Shown here in pieces: positions 33,660-43,136 of a DNA stretch of 45,235 nt. The stretch covers positions 1 through 45,235 of the forward strand of contig WRIB01000014.1 in the NCBI GenBank assembly GCA_009782955.1, read 5' to 3'. The notes beneath the pieces are model-generated. The model searched no databases and was not told the DNA's origin. It saw only the letters and a list, made by a program, of their open reading frames with translations. The stretch's first letter is position 1, and every line of letters starts with the position of its first letter. Source of the DNA: Treponema sp. (GTDB taxonomy: Bacteria > Spirochaetota > Spirochaetia > Treponematales > Breznakiellaceae). The position numbers and the translations under genes were made by a program.

Positions 33660-34940
33660 TTAAATCAAAAGTCCTTTTGGTAAAAAATCCTTATTTGCCT
33701 CTATCATTTCATCAAGTACCGCTTGAGCTTTGTGGTAGTCGCCAATTAAGGGGTGGATCATCAGTGCAGCAAGTGCATCAGCTCTGCTCTGGTTTACAAC
33801 CGCCCTGACGGTAAGTTTTTCGTAGGCTTTAACCGCCTGCATCAAGCCTTTTATAAAAGGGTTGTCCGGATTTGGAAACTGAACAGGCTCTGCACCTTTA
33901 CGATTTACCGTGCATTTAAGTTCCAGCACATCATCTTTGTCCATAAAAGGAACAGCACCGTTGTTTTTTACGTTTACCACATGGTATTCGTTTTTATCGT
34001 TTTCCATGGCATCCACCACCGAAACTGCCGCTGTGGAATATAAAGCGCCGCCCCGTTCTTCCAGTTCTTTGGGTTTGTCTTTAAGATCGGGATTTTTATA
34101 TTTGTCTATAAGGGCTTGTTCAATTTCAACACAAACTTCGCCGCGTGTTTTTTCCGCATGCAAAGCTTTATTAAATTGTGTATCCCTTAAATAGTAATGA
34201 CTTAAATACGATGAAGGAATGGCGGGGATCGCTTCCAGGAGGCGTTCGTCGTAATCAACTTCCGGTATGTTTTTAAACCTGCCGCTGCCTTTCTTTCCAA
34301 GCTGGCTTAACATGTTCTCGCCGTTTACCGTAACGGAAGTAATCCAGCTTAAGTGATTTAACCCTATGTAGTCATAGTCAAATTTATCAGTACCAAGGGT
34401 TTTTGCAATTTCGGCACTCATGTTAATGAAACAGTTGCAAAGACCTATCATTTTTATTGATGTATGATTTAACAAAGCTTCCGCGACTATCCCCGAAGGA
34501 TTGGAAAAATTAATCAGCCATGATTGCGGTGCCAGTTTTTCTATACGCCGCGCTATGTCAAGCATTACCGGCACTGTCCGTAGCGCATTCATAAAACCGC
34601 CGGCTCCTGTTGTTTCCTGTCCCAAAAGGCCGTGTTTTAAAGGAATCTTTTCGTCCCGAATCCGTGCAGCAAGCCCTCCGACTCTTATTTGGGCAAATAT
34701 ATAATCAGAGCCGTCAATTGCTTCGTCCAAATCCCGTGTCAGTATAATCTTGCCGGTAAAACCTTTTGAGGTAAGCATTCTTTGTGCAAGTCCGCCGACG
34801 GTTGTTAGCTTTTCTTCGTTAATATCCATTAAATAAAATGATTCAAAATTAAGGCTGTCCTTTCTGTCAATAAAACCTTCGATTAGCTCAGGCGTATAGG
34901 TGCTTCCAGCGCCAATTACAGCGGCTTTTAGTGTGCGCAT
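33660..34940 (-). CDS. Family GH4 6-phospho-beta-glucosidase-type glycosidase
   Basis: A 426-residue GH4 enzyme, an NAD- and metal-dependent glycosidase acting on 6-phosphorylated disaccharides. Motifs: Rossmann loop GAGSTYTPEL (10-19), NFSNP (144-148), metal ligand Cys168 in GLCN, metal ligand His196 in GLNHLSW, and the late ERGGALYSTAAV. GLCN/GLNHL favours the 6-phospho-beta-glucosidase side over alpha-glucosidase. The ATG at 34940 has no ribosome site; TAGACT with a TTGTTT at 17-bp spacing lies just upstream, suggesting a leaderless mRNA. It precedes a sugar kinase and is divergent from a mutarotase. Confidence 0.92.
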   Translation of the reverse strand: MRTLKAAVIGAGSTYTPELIEGFIDRKDSLNFESFYLMDINEEKLTTVGGLAQRMLTSKGFTGKIILTRDLDEAIDGSDYIFAQIRVGGLAARIRDEKIPLKHGLLGQETTGAGGFMNALRTVPVMLDIARRIEKLAPQSWLINFSNPSGIVAEALLNHTSIKMIGLCNCFINMSAEIAKTLGTDKFDYDYIGLNHLSWITSVTVNGENMLSQLGKKGSGRFKNIPEVDYDERLLEAIPAIPSSYLSHYYLRDTQFNKALHAEKTRGEVCVEIEQALIDKYKNPDLKDKPKELEERGGALYSTAAVSVVDAMENDKNEYHVVNVKNNGAVPFMDKDDVLELKCTVNRKGAEPVQFPNPDNPFIKGLMQAVKAYEKLTVRAVVNQSRADALAALMIHPLIGDYHKAQAVLDEMIEANKDFLPKGLLI

Positions 34941-35010
34941 AATTAAAGTCTAGCGGGTTTTAAAAGGAAAAACAATGCGATGAGTGATAGGTATTCAGGA
35001 ATGGTTTTTA

Positions 35011-35032
35011 TGGTATTATAAAATCAGGGGAG
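35011..35032 (+). promoter_or_regulatory. Extended -10 and ribosome site for the mutarotase gene
   Basis: TGGTATTAT at 35011-35019 is an extended -10 element (TGn plus a 5/6 match); the -35 is poor. The ribosome site AGGGGAG (35026-35032) is 6 bases before the ATG at 35039. The divergent GH4 gene starts at 34940, so the regulatory region is shared in a 98-bp gap. Confidence 0.45.
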
Positions 35033-35038
35033 CAATTC

Positions 35039-36124
35039 ATGAATATAACAAAAAAAACATTCGGTATTCTTTCCGACGGCAGGGAAGCGGAACTCTTTAC
35101 CCTTAAAGCCGGAGAGTTGGAATTTTCTGTTTCCAGTTTCGGCGCTGCATGGACATCGCTCATTATGCCCGGCAAGAACGGCAGGGACGATGTGCTGCTG
35201 GGCTTTTCTTCTCTGGACGGGTATTTGCATAACGGCCCTTTTATAGGTGTTACTGTCGGCCGTTTTGCAAACAGAATAGGGAATTCGGCGTTTAGTTTAG
35301 ACGGAAAAAAATATCAACTGTATCAAAACGACGGCGCAAATACCCTCCACGGCGGCAGAAAGGGTTTTGACAAAAAGCTCTGGAATGCTTTCCCTTACGA
35401 GGATTCAAACGGCGTTTTTGTCCGCTTTGAACTGGAAAGTCCTGACGGCGAAGAAGGTTATCCGGGAAATTGTAAAGCCGCCGTAACCTACGGCCTCTCC
35501 GGCAACAATGAAATTATTGCCGAATACCGGGCTGAACTTGATGCACCTTGTCCTGTCAACCTTACAAATCATGCATATTTTAACCTGGCAGGGGAGGGTA
35601 ATGGTAACATACTTTTACATCAGGTGCTGCTCTATGCTTCTTCGTATGTGGAAAGCAGTTCAAATCTTATCCCTACGGGAAAGCTACTTCCCGTGGCAGG
35701 AACACCCTTTGATTTTACAGCGGCCAAATCCATAAATGCTGACTTTGAGTCTGTCTGCGGAGGCGATATTGCAGCTATCGGCAAGGGTTACGATCATTGT
35801 TATGTAATACAGGGCGGAACAGGCGATACAGGAAAAGAATCCGCTGCCGGCAAACCGGTATTAAGGCCCTGTGCCGAAGTCCGTGAGGCAAAAAGCGGCC
35901 GTTTGCTCAGGCTCAGTACAACTCAGCCGGGCGTACAGTTTTATTCAGGGAATTTCCTGGACGGAATAGAAGGTAAAACAGGATCTATATACAATAAAAA
36001 CGCCGGTTTTTGCCTGGAAACCCAGCATTTTCCCGATTCACCGAACCAGGACAGTTTCCCATCTGCACTCTTTGGTCCAGAAAAACCTTATCGTGAGCAA
36101 GCAATTTTTGCTTTCAGTTGGTAA
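35039..36124 (+). CDS. galM: Aldose 1-epimerase (mutarotase)
   Basis: A 361-residue cytoplasmic mutarotase interconverting alpha and beta aldoses. Signature motifs: GRFANRI (74-80), NTLHGG (His104), NLTNHAYFNLAG with catalytic-pair His178, GYDHCYV (Asp252) and the general base Glu327 in FCLETQHFPDS. An insert of about 15 residues (TGDTGKESAAGKP) lies in a surface loop. It is divergent from the GH4/kinase pair, and together they would handle the products of beta-linked sugar cleavage. Confidence 0.94.
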   Translation: MNITKKTFGILSDGREAELFTLKAGELEFSVSSFGAAWTSLIMPGKNGRDDVLLGFSSLDGYLHNGPFIGVTVGRFANRIGNSAFSLDGKKYQLYQNDGANTLHGGRKGFDKKLWNAFPYEDSNGVFVRFELESPDGEEGYPGNCKAAVTYGLSGNNEIIAEYRAELDAPCPVNLTNHAYFNLAGEGNGNILLHQVLLYASSYVESSSNLIPTGKLLPVAGTPFDFTAAKSINADFESVCGGDIAAIGKGYDHCYVIQGGTGDTGKESAAGKPVLRPCAEVREAKSGRLLRLSTTQPGVQFYSGNFLDGIEGKTGSIYNKNAGFCLETQHFPDSPNQDSFPSALFGPEKPYREQAIFAFSW

Positions 36125-36183
36125 TATCAGCTATTAAAGCATTAATATTTGATTTTTTTTTAATTTTTTTAGTGATCCACTGC

Positions 36184-36212
36184 TTGCATTGTTACAAACC
36201 TTCGGGTATTAT
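36184..36212 (+). promoter_or_regulatory. Promoter of the V-ATPase operon
   Basis: TTGCAT at 36184-36189 and TATTAT at 36207-36212 (5 of 6) are separated by 17 bp. Transcription would start near 36219, giving a leader of about 27 bases that includes AGAGGAATCT before the atpE ATG at 36246. The 120-bp gap upstream is AT-rich with no clear terminator for galM. Confidence 0.5.
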
Positions 36213-36245
36213 GTAAGCCGTATCTTGATCATATAAGAGGAATCT

Positions 36246-36860
36246 ATGGAAATCCAACTTAATGAACTTATTGAAAAAATAAAAAAAGATGGAATTGAAT
36301 CAGCCCAGGCAGGAGCATCCAAACTCAGGGCCGATGCCGAAGCAGAGGCAAAAAAAATAATCGAAGGCGCAAAGCGTGAGGCCGAAGCAATAATCGCCGG
36401 AGGCAAAGCTGACGCAGAGCGGAGCGAAAAAGCCGGTATGGCGGCAGTAGAACAAGCCTCCCGCAATCTGATTCTTGCATTTAAGGGTGAAATTCAGGGG
36501 ATTTTGGATAAATGTATAGCAGAAGCGGTGGGTTCTTCCTATTCCGCCGATGTAATTAAAAGTGTTCTGCCCGATTTAATTAAAAACTGGGCGGTAAAAA
36601 ACACCGATTCCCTTTCCGTAGTGCTTTCCGAAGGGGATTTAAAGAAGCTTGACGATGCTTTTAAGGCTAAACTTGTCTCTGTTCTCAAGGGTGGGGTAGA
36701 GTTAAAGGTAGGAAAAAGCCTCGACAGCGGTTTTCATATTGCCGAAAAAGACGGTTCTGCATTCTACGATTTTTCAGCCGAGGCTGTCGCCAGAATGTTA
36801 TCTGCCTATCTTAACCCCCGCCTGGCCGAAGTTATTAAAACAGCAGGAAAGGGGATATAG
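36246..36860 (+). CDS. atpE: V-type ATPase subunit E
   Basis: A 204-residue peripheral-stalk subunit. The N-terminal half is a long charged helix (residues 1-70, Ala/Glu/Lys-rich, typical E-subunit coiled coil) and the C-terminal half is the globular head that contacts the A/B ring (DSGFHIAEKDGSAFYDFSAE). It acts at the cytoplasmic face as a stator. It is the first gene of the operon; AGAGGAATCT precedes the ATG. A matching G/H stalk subunit was not recognised in the window. Confidence 0.9.
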   Translation: MEIQLNELIEKIKKDGIESAQAGASKLRADAEAEAKKIIEGAKREAEAIIAGGKADAERSEKAGMAAVEQASRNLILAFKGEIQGILDKCIAEAVGSSYSADVIKSVLPDLIKNWAVKNTDSLSVVLSEGDLKKLDDAFKAKLVSVLKGGVELKVGKSLDSGFHIAEKDGSAFYDFSAEAVARMLSAYLNPRLAEVIKTAGKGI

Positions 36861-36862
36861 GT

Positions 36863-37423
36863 TTGAGTTCCCGGAACTACTACTACTTTGTGGCTTCGCT
36901 TCAATCGCTCAATTACGGTGACAAGCCCCCCGTAAGTTCGGAAGAGTTTAGGGAACAGTGTAACAGCGTTTTGCATCCCGACGATGCGGCCCTTCTTAAA
37001 TATTGTTATTATGACGCCAAACTGGTTGTCGAGACGGTTCAGACTACAGGTTCGGCCTTTATTGATCTTCTTATGTTAAGGGAACGGGTTTTGGTGTTGA
37101 ACCTTGCATTTATCCGGGCAGCCAAACTCAAGCGCCCCTCGCCCGGGGATCCTCCCCATGATGTGCCCCGTGCCGAAGCACGCGGAAAAACCGCCTTCGA
37201 AATGGACGACCCACTGGAAGCTACAATCTATATAGACGAAGGCCGCTGGGGCGCTCTGGACGACATGGTGGGCCTTAATCTTTTTGGGGTAAACAATATT
37301 TACGCATACCTGTTAAAACTTCAGTTAATGGAACGGCGGCAGCGTTTCGAGGCTATCCAGGGCGCTGCCAATTACAAGGAACTTTACGATTCAATATTAA
37401 ATGAATACAACTCCAAGGTTTAA
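36863..37423 (+). CDS. DUF2764 protein of the V-ATPase operon (probable subunit-C-like)
   Basis: A 186-residue soluble protein. The start is TTG at 36863 with AGGGG 8 bases upstream, 2 bases after the atpE stop; no better start exists. The sequence (NYYYFVASLQSLNYGDKPP, then YYDAKLVVETV, then LNLFGVNNIYAYLLKLQLMERRQRF) matches the DUF2764 family that sits between subunits E and A in spirochaete, chlamydial and Bacteroidetes V-ATPase operons. It is thought to take the place of subunit C, based on gene order. Its length is far below that of canonical subunit C (about 330). Confidence 0.85.
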   Translation: MSSRNYYYFVASLQSLNYGDKPPVSSEEFREQCNSVLHPDDAALLKYCYYDAKLVVETVQTTGSAFIDLLMLRERVLVLNLAFIRAAKLKRPSPGDPPHDVPRAEARGKTAFEMDDPLEATIYIDEGRWGALDDMVGLNLFGVNNIYAYLLKLQLMERRQRFEAIQGAANYKELYDSILNEYNSKV

Positions 37424-37436
37424 AGAGGAATAGATA

Positions 37437-39200
37437 ATGAAAGAAACCAAGGGAAAAGTCGCCGCTGTAAACGGTAACATGGTAGCTGTTAATTTTGACG
37501 GCGCCGTTATGATGAACGAAGTGGCGTATATCGAAACAGAAGGGAAAAAACTCAAGAGTGAGGTTATCCGAATAAAGGGAAATACCTGCAGCCTCCAGGT
37601 TTTTGAAATGACCAAGGGTATTGTAATCGGGGATAACGTTGAGTTTTCCGGAGACATGCTTGCCATAGAACTGGGGCCGGGCCTCCTTACCCAGGTTTAC
37701 GACGGCCTTCAAAACCCCCTTCCACAGCTTGCAGAAAAATGCGGATTCTTCCTTGAACGGGGAGTGTATCTTGAGCCGCTTCCGCTTGACAAAGAATGGG
37801 CATTTACCCCCGTTGCAAAAGAAGGGGATAAACTTATACGTGCAGATACCATCGGTACCGTACCGGAAGGGGTTTTTACCCACCGGATTATGGTTCCCTT
37901 TAATATGTACAAAGAATATACCGTAAAATCGGTAAAACCTGCAGGAAACTACAAAATTCACGATACCATTGCGGTATTAATCGATGACAAAGGCGCAGAG
38001 ACCAACGTTTGCCTTTCTTTCCATTGGCCGGTCAAGCGGGCGATTAACTGTTACGAAGAACGTTTCAGACCCGAAGAACCGATGGTAACCAAGGTTCGTA
38101 TTGTCGACACTTTCTTCCCCGTAGCCCGTGGAGGTACTTTTTGTGTTCCCGGGCCCTTCGGCGCCGGAAAAACTGTGCTACAGCACCAGACAAGCCAGCA
38201 TGCCGATGTTGACATCGTAATTGTTGCAGCCTGCGGAGAGCGCGCCGGTGAAGTTGTGGAAGTCCTCAAGGAATTCCCTGAGTTAACCGACCCCAAGACC
38301 GGAAAATCACTTATGGAACGGACCGTTATTATTTGTAATACATCCTCCATGCCGGTAGCTGCCCGTGAAGCATCACTGTATACAGCAGTAACCATGGCGG
38401 AATACTACCGTCAAATGGGACTCCACGTACTTTTATTGGCGGATTCTACAAGCCGTTGGGCACAGGCCTTACGTGAAATGTCCGGCCGCCTTGAAGAAAT
38501 ACCCGGCGAAGAAGCGTTTCCTGCCTACCTGGAATCGACCATTGCAGGGTTCTACGAAAGGGCAGGCCTTGTGCGGCTTAAAGACGGTTCAGCTGGCTCG
38601 GTAACCATTGGCGGTACGGTAAGTCCTGCCGGCGGCAATTTTGAAGAACCGGTAACCCAGGCAACGCTTAAGGTAGTTGGCGCTTTCCACGGTCTTTCTC
38701 GTGAACGTTCCGATGCCCGCAAGTTTCCCGCCATTCATCCTCTGGATTCCTGGTCCAAATACAGAAGTGTTATTCCTCACGAAAGGGTCAACTATGCTGC
38801 TAAAATCCTAATTCGCGGTACCGAAGTAGAACAGATGATGAAGGTAGTAGGCGAAGAAGGAACCAGTGTAGAAGACTTTATCATTTACCTTAAAGGTGAG
38901 TTCCTTGATGCGGTATACCTGCAGCAGAATTCATTCGACAAGGTGGATCAGGCGGCAAGTATCGAACGCCAGCAGTATGTCTTCCAGCATATACTCCGTA
39001 TTTTGGGAACCAACCTGGCATTTACCGACAAGGAAGATGCCCGTACCTGGTTTAACGGATTGCGCCAGAAATTTATTGACTATAACTATTCGCCCTGGGA
39101 AAGTGCAGAGTTCAAGAGCATCGAAGCTGAAATACTTGATATGCTCTCCAACAAATCCAGCGGCATAGAACCGGCAGCTGAAGCTTTAATAGCCCGCTAG
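37437..39200 (+). CDS. atpA: V-type ATPase catalytic subunit A
   Basis: A 587-residue catalytic subunit of the V1 ring. The P-loop is GPFGAGKT (239-246); the catalytic Glu is in [10 protein letters not shown]; the A-subunit-specific insert domain and [17 protein letters not shown] are present. ATP is hydrolysed at A/B interfaces. AGAGG lies before the ATG. It is followed by subunit B after 32 bases and is uniform in codon use with the operon. Confidence 0.97.
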   Translation: MKETKGKVAAVNGNMVAVNFDGAVMMNEVAYIETEGKKLKSEVIRIKGNTCSLQVFEMTKGIVIGDNVEFSGDMLAIELGPGLLTQVYDGLQNPLPQLAEKCGFFLERGVYLEPLPLDKEWAFTPVAKEGDKLIRADTIGTVPEGVFTHRIMVPFNMYKEYTVKSVKPAGNYKIHDTIAVLIDDKGAETNVCLSFHWPVKRAINCYEERFRPEEPMVTKVRIVDTFFPVARGGTFCVPGPFGAGKTVLQHQTSQHADVDIVIVAACGERAGEVVEVLKEFPELTDPKTGKSLMERTVIICNTSSMPVAAREASLYTAVTMAEYYRQMGLHVLLLADSTSRWAQALREMSGRLEEIPGEEAFPAYLESTIAGFYERAGLVRLKDGSAGSVTIGGTVSPAGGNFEEPVTQATLKVVGAFHGLSRERSDARKFPAIHPLDSWSKYRSVIPHERVNYAAKILIRGTEVEQMMKVVGEEGTSVEDFIIYLKGEFLDAVYLQQNSFDKVDQAASIERQQYVFQHILRILGTNLAFTDKEDARTWFNGLRQKFIDYNYSPWESAEFKSIEAEILDMLSNKSSGIEPAAEALIAR

Positions 39201-39232
39201 GACGGAAAGATAGTTTAGAAAGGAATGGATCG

Positions 39233-40528
39233 ATGAAAAAGATTTACAGCAAGATAGAATCGATAACCGGCAACGTAATAACCGTTAAAGCCGAAGGAGT
39301 CCGCTACGGTGACCTGGCAAAGATAGAAACCAGTTTTGGTACATCACTTGCGGAAGTAAACCGTCTTGCAGGAGATATGGTGTCTCTCCAGGTATTTGCC
39401 GGAGGCCGCGGTATTTCGACCGGCGACACAATAGAATTCCTGGGTCATCCCATGGAAGTTTCCTTTTCGGAAAACCTTCTTGGCAGAGTCTTTACCGGAT
39501 CGGGTTCCCCCCGTGATAACGGACCGGAACTTGCAGAAAACCTAATTCCCATTGGCGGCCCTTCGGTTAACCCCAGTCAGCGTATTATTCCGCAGCGTAT
39601 GATACGAACCGGTATTCCCATGATTGACCTTTTTAATACCCTGGTTGTTTCGCAAAAGCTTCCGATCTTTTCCATTTCGGGCGAGCCTTACAACGAACTG
39701 TTGGCACGTATCGCCATGCAGGCAGAAGTCGATGTTATTATTCTGGGCGGAATGGGATTGAAATTCGATGATTATCTCTACTTTAAAGATACCCTGGAAC
39801 AGGGCGGTTCTCTTTCCAAAACTGTTATGTTTGTCCATACTGCCGCAGACCCCACGGTTGAATGTCTTATGATCCCCGACATCTCTCTGGCTGTAGCCGA
39901 ACAGTTTGCCCTGCAGAACAAGGACGTCCTGGTACTCCTTACCGATATGACAAGTTTTTCCGACGCAATGAAGGAAATTGCCATTTCCCAGGAACAGGTA
40001 CCCAGTAACCGCGGTTATCCCGGAGACCTCTACTCACAGCTTGCTTCACGTTACGAAAAGGCCGTTGACTTTGAAACAGCAGGTTCCATTACCGTACTTG
40101 GGGTTACTACAATGCCCGGCGATGATGTTACCCACCCGGTTCCCGACAATACCGGATATATTACAGAAGGCCAGTACTACCTGCGCGGCGGACGCATTGA
40201 ACCGTTCGGTTCCCTTTCGCGGCTTAAACAGCAGGTAAACGGCAAAACCCGCAAAGATCACCGTGCGCTTATGGACGGTATGATCAAGCTTTATTCGGCC
40301 TACAAAGATACCATGGAAAAGAAATCCATGGGTTTTACCATGAGCGCCTGGGACGGGAAGCTGCTTAACTATGGGGAACGATTTGAAAAGGAAATGATGG
40401 ATCTGTCGGTAAACATTCCGCTGGAAAAGGCGCTGGATTTGGGATGGGAAATAATGGCAAGCTGCTTCAGAAGTGAAGAAACGGGACTCCGTTCGGAGCT
40501 TATCAACGAATTCTGGCCGCAAAAATAG
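39233..40528 (+). CDS. atpB: V-type ATPase subunit B
   Basis: A 431-residue non-catalytic nucleotide-binding subunit of V1. It has the beta-barrel N-domain, the family region [18 protein letters not shown] in place of a full P-loop, [17 protein letters not shown] and [28 protein letters not shown] precedes the ATG. It alternates with subunit A in the hexamer. Confidence 0.97.
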   Translation: MKKIYSKIESITGNVITVKAEGVRYGDLAKIETSFGTSLAEVNRLAGDMVSLQVFAGGRGISTGDTIEFLGHPMEVSFSENLLGRVFTGSGSPRDNGPELAENLIPIGGPSVNPSQRIIPQRMIRTGIPMIDLFNTLVVSQKLPIFSISGEPYNELLARIAMQAEVDVIILGGMGLKFDDYLYFKDTLEQGGSLSKTVMFVHTAADPTVECLMIPDISLAVAEQFALQNKDVLVLLTDMTSFSDAMKEIAISQEQVPSNRGYPGDLYSQLASRYEKAVDFETAGSITVLGVTTMPGDDVTHPVPDNTGYITEGQYYLRGGRIEPFGSLSRLKQQVNGKTRKDHRALMDGMIKLYSAYKDTMEKKSMGFTMSAWDGKLLNYGERFEKEMMDLSVNIPLEKALDLGWEIMASCFRSEETGLRSELINEFWPQK

Positions 40529-40559
40529 GATTTATGCAAAAGGAAAGTAGAAACAGGTT

Positions 40560-41159
40560 ATGGCAAAGTTAAAGCTCACAAAAAATGAGCAAAAAAAACA
40601 AAAAGACAGCCTCAAGATGTTTCAACGCTATCTTCCTACATTAATGCTGAAAAAGCAGCAGCTTCAGGCGGAAATTCGTACTGTGGATATCCGGGTAACC
40701 GAGCTGCGGAATATAAAAGAACGAACCGAGGAAAGCTTTAAAAAGTGGATTGGTATTTTTGGAGAGGAAGGAGTTTTTACACCCAGTATATTGCGAATTA
40801 CCAAACTGAAAGCCGGAGAAGGAAATATCGCCGGTGTATCTATTCCGGTTTTTGAAGGTGCAGAATTTGAAACGGAAGTCTACGACCTGATAGAAAAACC
40901 CCTTTGGCTTGACATGGCTGTGGACAATATGAAGAAAGCTCTTTCTTTGGATCTGGAGATGCAGTGTCTGGAAGAGCAGCAGCGCCGTCTCAGAAAAGAA
41001 CTCCAGACCACCAGCCAGCGTGTAAATCTTTTTGAAAAAATAAAAATCCCCGAAGCAAAAGCAAATATTAAGAAAATAGGCGTTTATCTGGGGGATCAGC
41101 AAACAGCAGCCGTGGTACGCGGCAAAATTTCCAAACGGGGAATGGAGAGGGCTCAATAA
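40560..41159 (+). CDS. atpD: V-type ATPase subunit D
   Basis: A 199-residue central-stalk subunit made of two long antiparallel helices (for example KKDSLKMFQRYLPTLMLKKQ-like start here KQKDSLKMFQRY and late LRKELQTTSQRVNLFEKIKIP). It rotates inside the A/B ring and couples to the membrane ring. It overlaps the atpI start by one base (TAATG). The usual F subunit, which pairs with D, was not found. Confidence 0.93.
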   Translation: MAKLKLTKNEQKKQKDSLKMFQRYLPTLMLKKQQLQAEIRTVDIRVTELRNIKERTEESFKKWIGIFGEEGVFTPSILRITKLKAGEGNIAGVSIPVFEGAEFETEVYDLIEKPLWLDMAVDNMKKALSLDLEMQCLEEQQRRLRKELQTTSQRVNLFEKIKIPEAKANIKKIGVYLGDQQTAAVVRGKISKRGMERAQ

Positions 41160-43090
41160 TGGTTGTACCGATGAAGAAAGTGTCCCTCCTCGTGATGGAC
41201 AAAAATAAAAAAGCCTCTCTGGAAAAGCTGCGTGAATTGGGTGTTGTTCATCTGGAAAAGAAAACCGGTTCTTCAAAGGCTCTGACAAAGGTTCTGGACC
41301 GGTATACCCAGCTTGAGATTGCATCGGGAATACTTACCGCCTATGTCTCCAAAAAGAACAAAAAAAACAAAAAAGAAGAATCTCCGAAATTCGAAGGTGA
41401 TCTTGCAGGCCGTGTAGTGGCCCTTTCGGAACGCCGCAAAAAACTTCTTGACTATATGTTTAATCACCAGAGGGAAATGAAACACGTTGAAAAATGGGGA
41501 GAGTTTGAACCAACAGACTTTGCCTATCTAGCCGAAAACGGTGTAAATGCATATCTTTACGATATTTCTCTTAATTCCTTTGAAGTAAATACCAAAGATA
41601 TACCGGTTATTATTCTTCAAACGAATCAAAAAAATCATTCGGTTCAACTTATAGCTTTTGATACTATTCCCAATGAAACTCCCTATCGGCTGACGGAACG
41701 GCCTCTTTCTGTTGTTAAAGAAAGAAATTTATACAGAAGAACCGAAATGAATAAAATTGAAGCGGAACTGACTTCGCTTTCGCCTTTAATAAGCCGGCTG
41801 GAAGAAGAAAAAAAATCCTTGCTTGCAGATATTGAATTTGAAACAGCACGGGCTGGAATGGAACTTATCGATAAAGATATGAAGGACGGCGATGCGGCGG
41901 ATCTGGCGGTTTCCTGGATTTCCGGTTATATACCGGCTCCCGATATGGGAACGCTAAAAAGAGCGGCAAGCGAAAACGGCTGGGCTTTCTGCGCGGACGA
42001 TCCGGCGGAAGACGATATGGAAGTTCCCACAAAACTCAAAAATAACAAACTAACCGAACTGATTTATCCCCTTACAGGTTTTCTTGAAATGTCTCCGGGA
42101 TACCGGGAAACTGATATTTCCGGCTGGTTTCTCATTTTCTTTACCCTGTTCTTCGGTATGATCTTTGGAGACGCCGCTTACGGTACAATTCTTTTCCTGG
42201 TTTCGCTTATCTGTATAGCCAAAACATCAAAGAAAGGCGTACCCCTGATTTTTAAGTTCCTCTTTTTAATGAGTATTTCCAATCTGGTCTGGGGGGTTCT
42301 GACTTGTTCATGGTTTGGCTTTGATGTTGCCCATATACCTCAGATTCTTCAGAATATCAGCCTTCCCCTTATTGTAAATGTATCCGACACGCCGGAATGG
42401 CTTGCTTCCTACAACGCGAACAATTTCTGGATTCAATCGGGACTGGTTGGCGCCCAGGCAACCGTTGAGGTTATGACTCACTCAATTACCACCAATCTGA
42501 TGTTGTTCTGTTTTTCCGTCGCTCTGGTTCAGCTTGGCGTAGCCCATCTTAAGGGAATAATCAGTAACATTAAATCTCCCAAAGTTCTGGCGGAAATCGG
42601 ACAATTGGGGATGCTCTTTGGAATGTACTTTGTAGTACTTTCCCTTGTCGTTTTTAATACCGGATTCGGCGGGGTAAAGCCCTGGCAGTTGTATTCCCTG
42701 ATCGGCGGTTTTGCATTGGTCTTTATCTTTGGGAATTATGAAGGCAGTATTCTTAAATCCATTATTACAAGCTTTGCAAATATCATTACCAATGTGCTGG
42801 GTGTAACCAATGTATTCTCCGATATTATGTCTTACATCAGGCTTTGGGCGGTTGGTTTGGCGGGAGCTTCTATCGCCAGTACGGTGGGTAATTTTGCCAG
42901 TCCTCTGTTGAGCCACTTTATTTTCTTTGTCTTTGGAGTGGCGCTTTTTGTGTTCGGTCACGGCTTTAACATGGTACTTAATGTATTGTCAGTTTTGGTT
43001 CATGGGGTGCGGCTCAATACACTGGAGTTTTCTTCCCATATTGGGCTAACATGGTCAGGTTTTGCATACAAACCGTTTGCTAAACGGTAA
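41159..43090 (+). CDS. atpI: V-type ATPase subunit I (a-subunit homologue)
   Basis: A 643-residue membrane stator subunit. The N-terminal half (1-310) is soluble with coiled-coil parts; the C-terminal half (about 320-640) holds seven or eight membrane helices. The essential Arg for ion transfer is in MSYIRLWAVGLAGAS (about Arg561). It forms the ion path with the proteolipid ring. The start overlaps the atpD stop; the ATG at 41171 (MKKVSLLV) is an alternative start nearer the family N-terminus. Confidence 0.94.
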   Translation: MVVPMKKVSLLVMDKNKKASLEKLRELGVVHLEKKTGSSKALTKVLDRYTQLEIASGILTAYVSKKNKKNKKEESPKFEGDLAGRVVALSERRKKLLDYMFNHQREMKHVEKWGEFEPTDFAYLAENGVNAYLYDISLNSFEVNTKDIPVIILQTNQKNHSVQLIAFDTIPNETPYRLTERPLSVVKERNLYRRTEMNKIEAELTSLSPLISRLEEEKKSLLADIEFETARAGMELIDKDMKDGDAADLAVSWISGYIPAPDMGTLKRAASENGWAFCADDPAEDDMEVPTKLKNNKLTELIYPLTGFLEMSPGYRETDISGWFLIFFTLFFGMIFGDAAYGTILFLVSLICIAKTSKKGVPLIFKFLFLMSISNLVWGVLTCSWFGFDVAHIPQILQNISLPLIVNVSDTPEWLASYNANNFWIQSGLVGAQATVEVMTHSITTNLMLFCFSVALVQLGVAHLKGIISNIKSPKVLAEIGQLGMLFGMYFVVLSLVVFNTGFGGVKPWQLYSLIGGFALVFIFGNYEGSILKSIITSFANIITNVLGVTNVFSDIMSYIRLWAVGLAGASIASTVGNFASPLLSHFIFFVFGVALFVFGHGFNMVLNVLSVLVHGVRLNTLEFSSHIGLTWSGFAYKPFAKR

Positions 43091-43136
43091 TATTTTGGTA
43101 AGATATACTGAGGATTAAACGGAATAGGAGTTTTTT

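Noticed and set aside
40641-41324. 227-codon antisense frame across atpD and atpI
   Set aside because: It crosses two conserved V-ATPase genes and encodes Phe-rich low-complexity sequence; no ribosome site.
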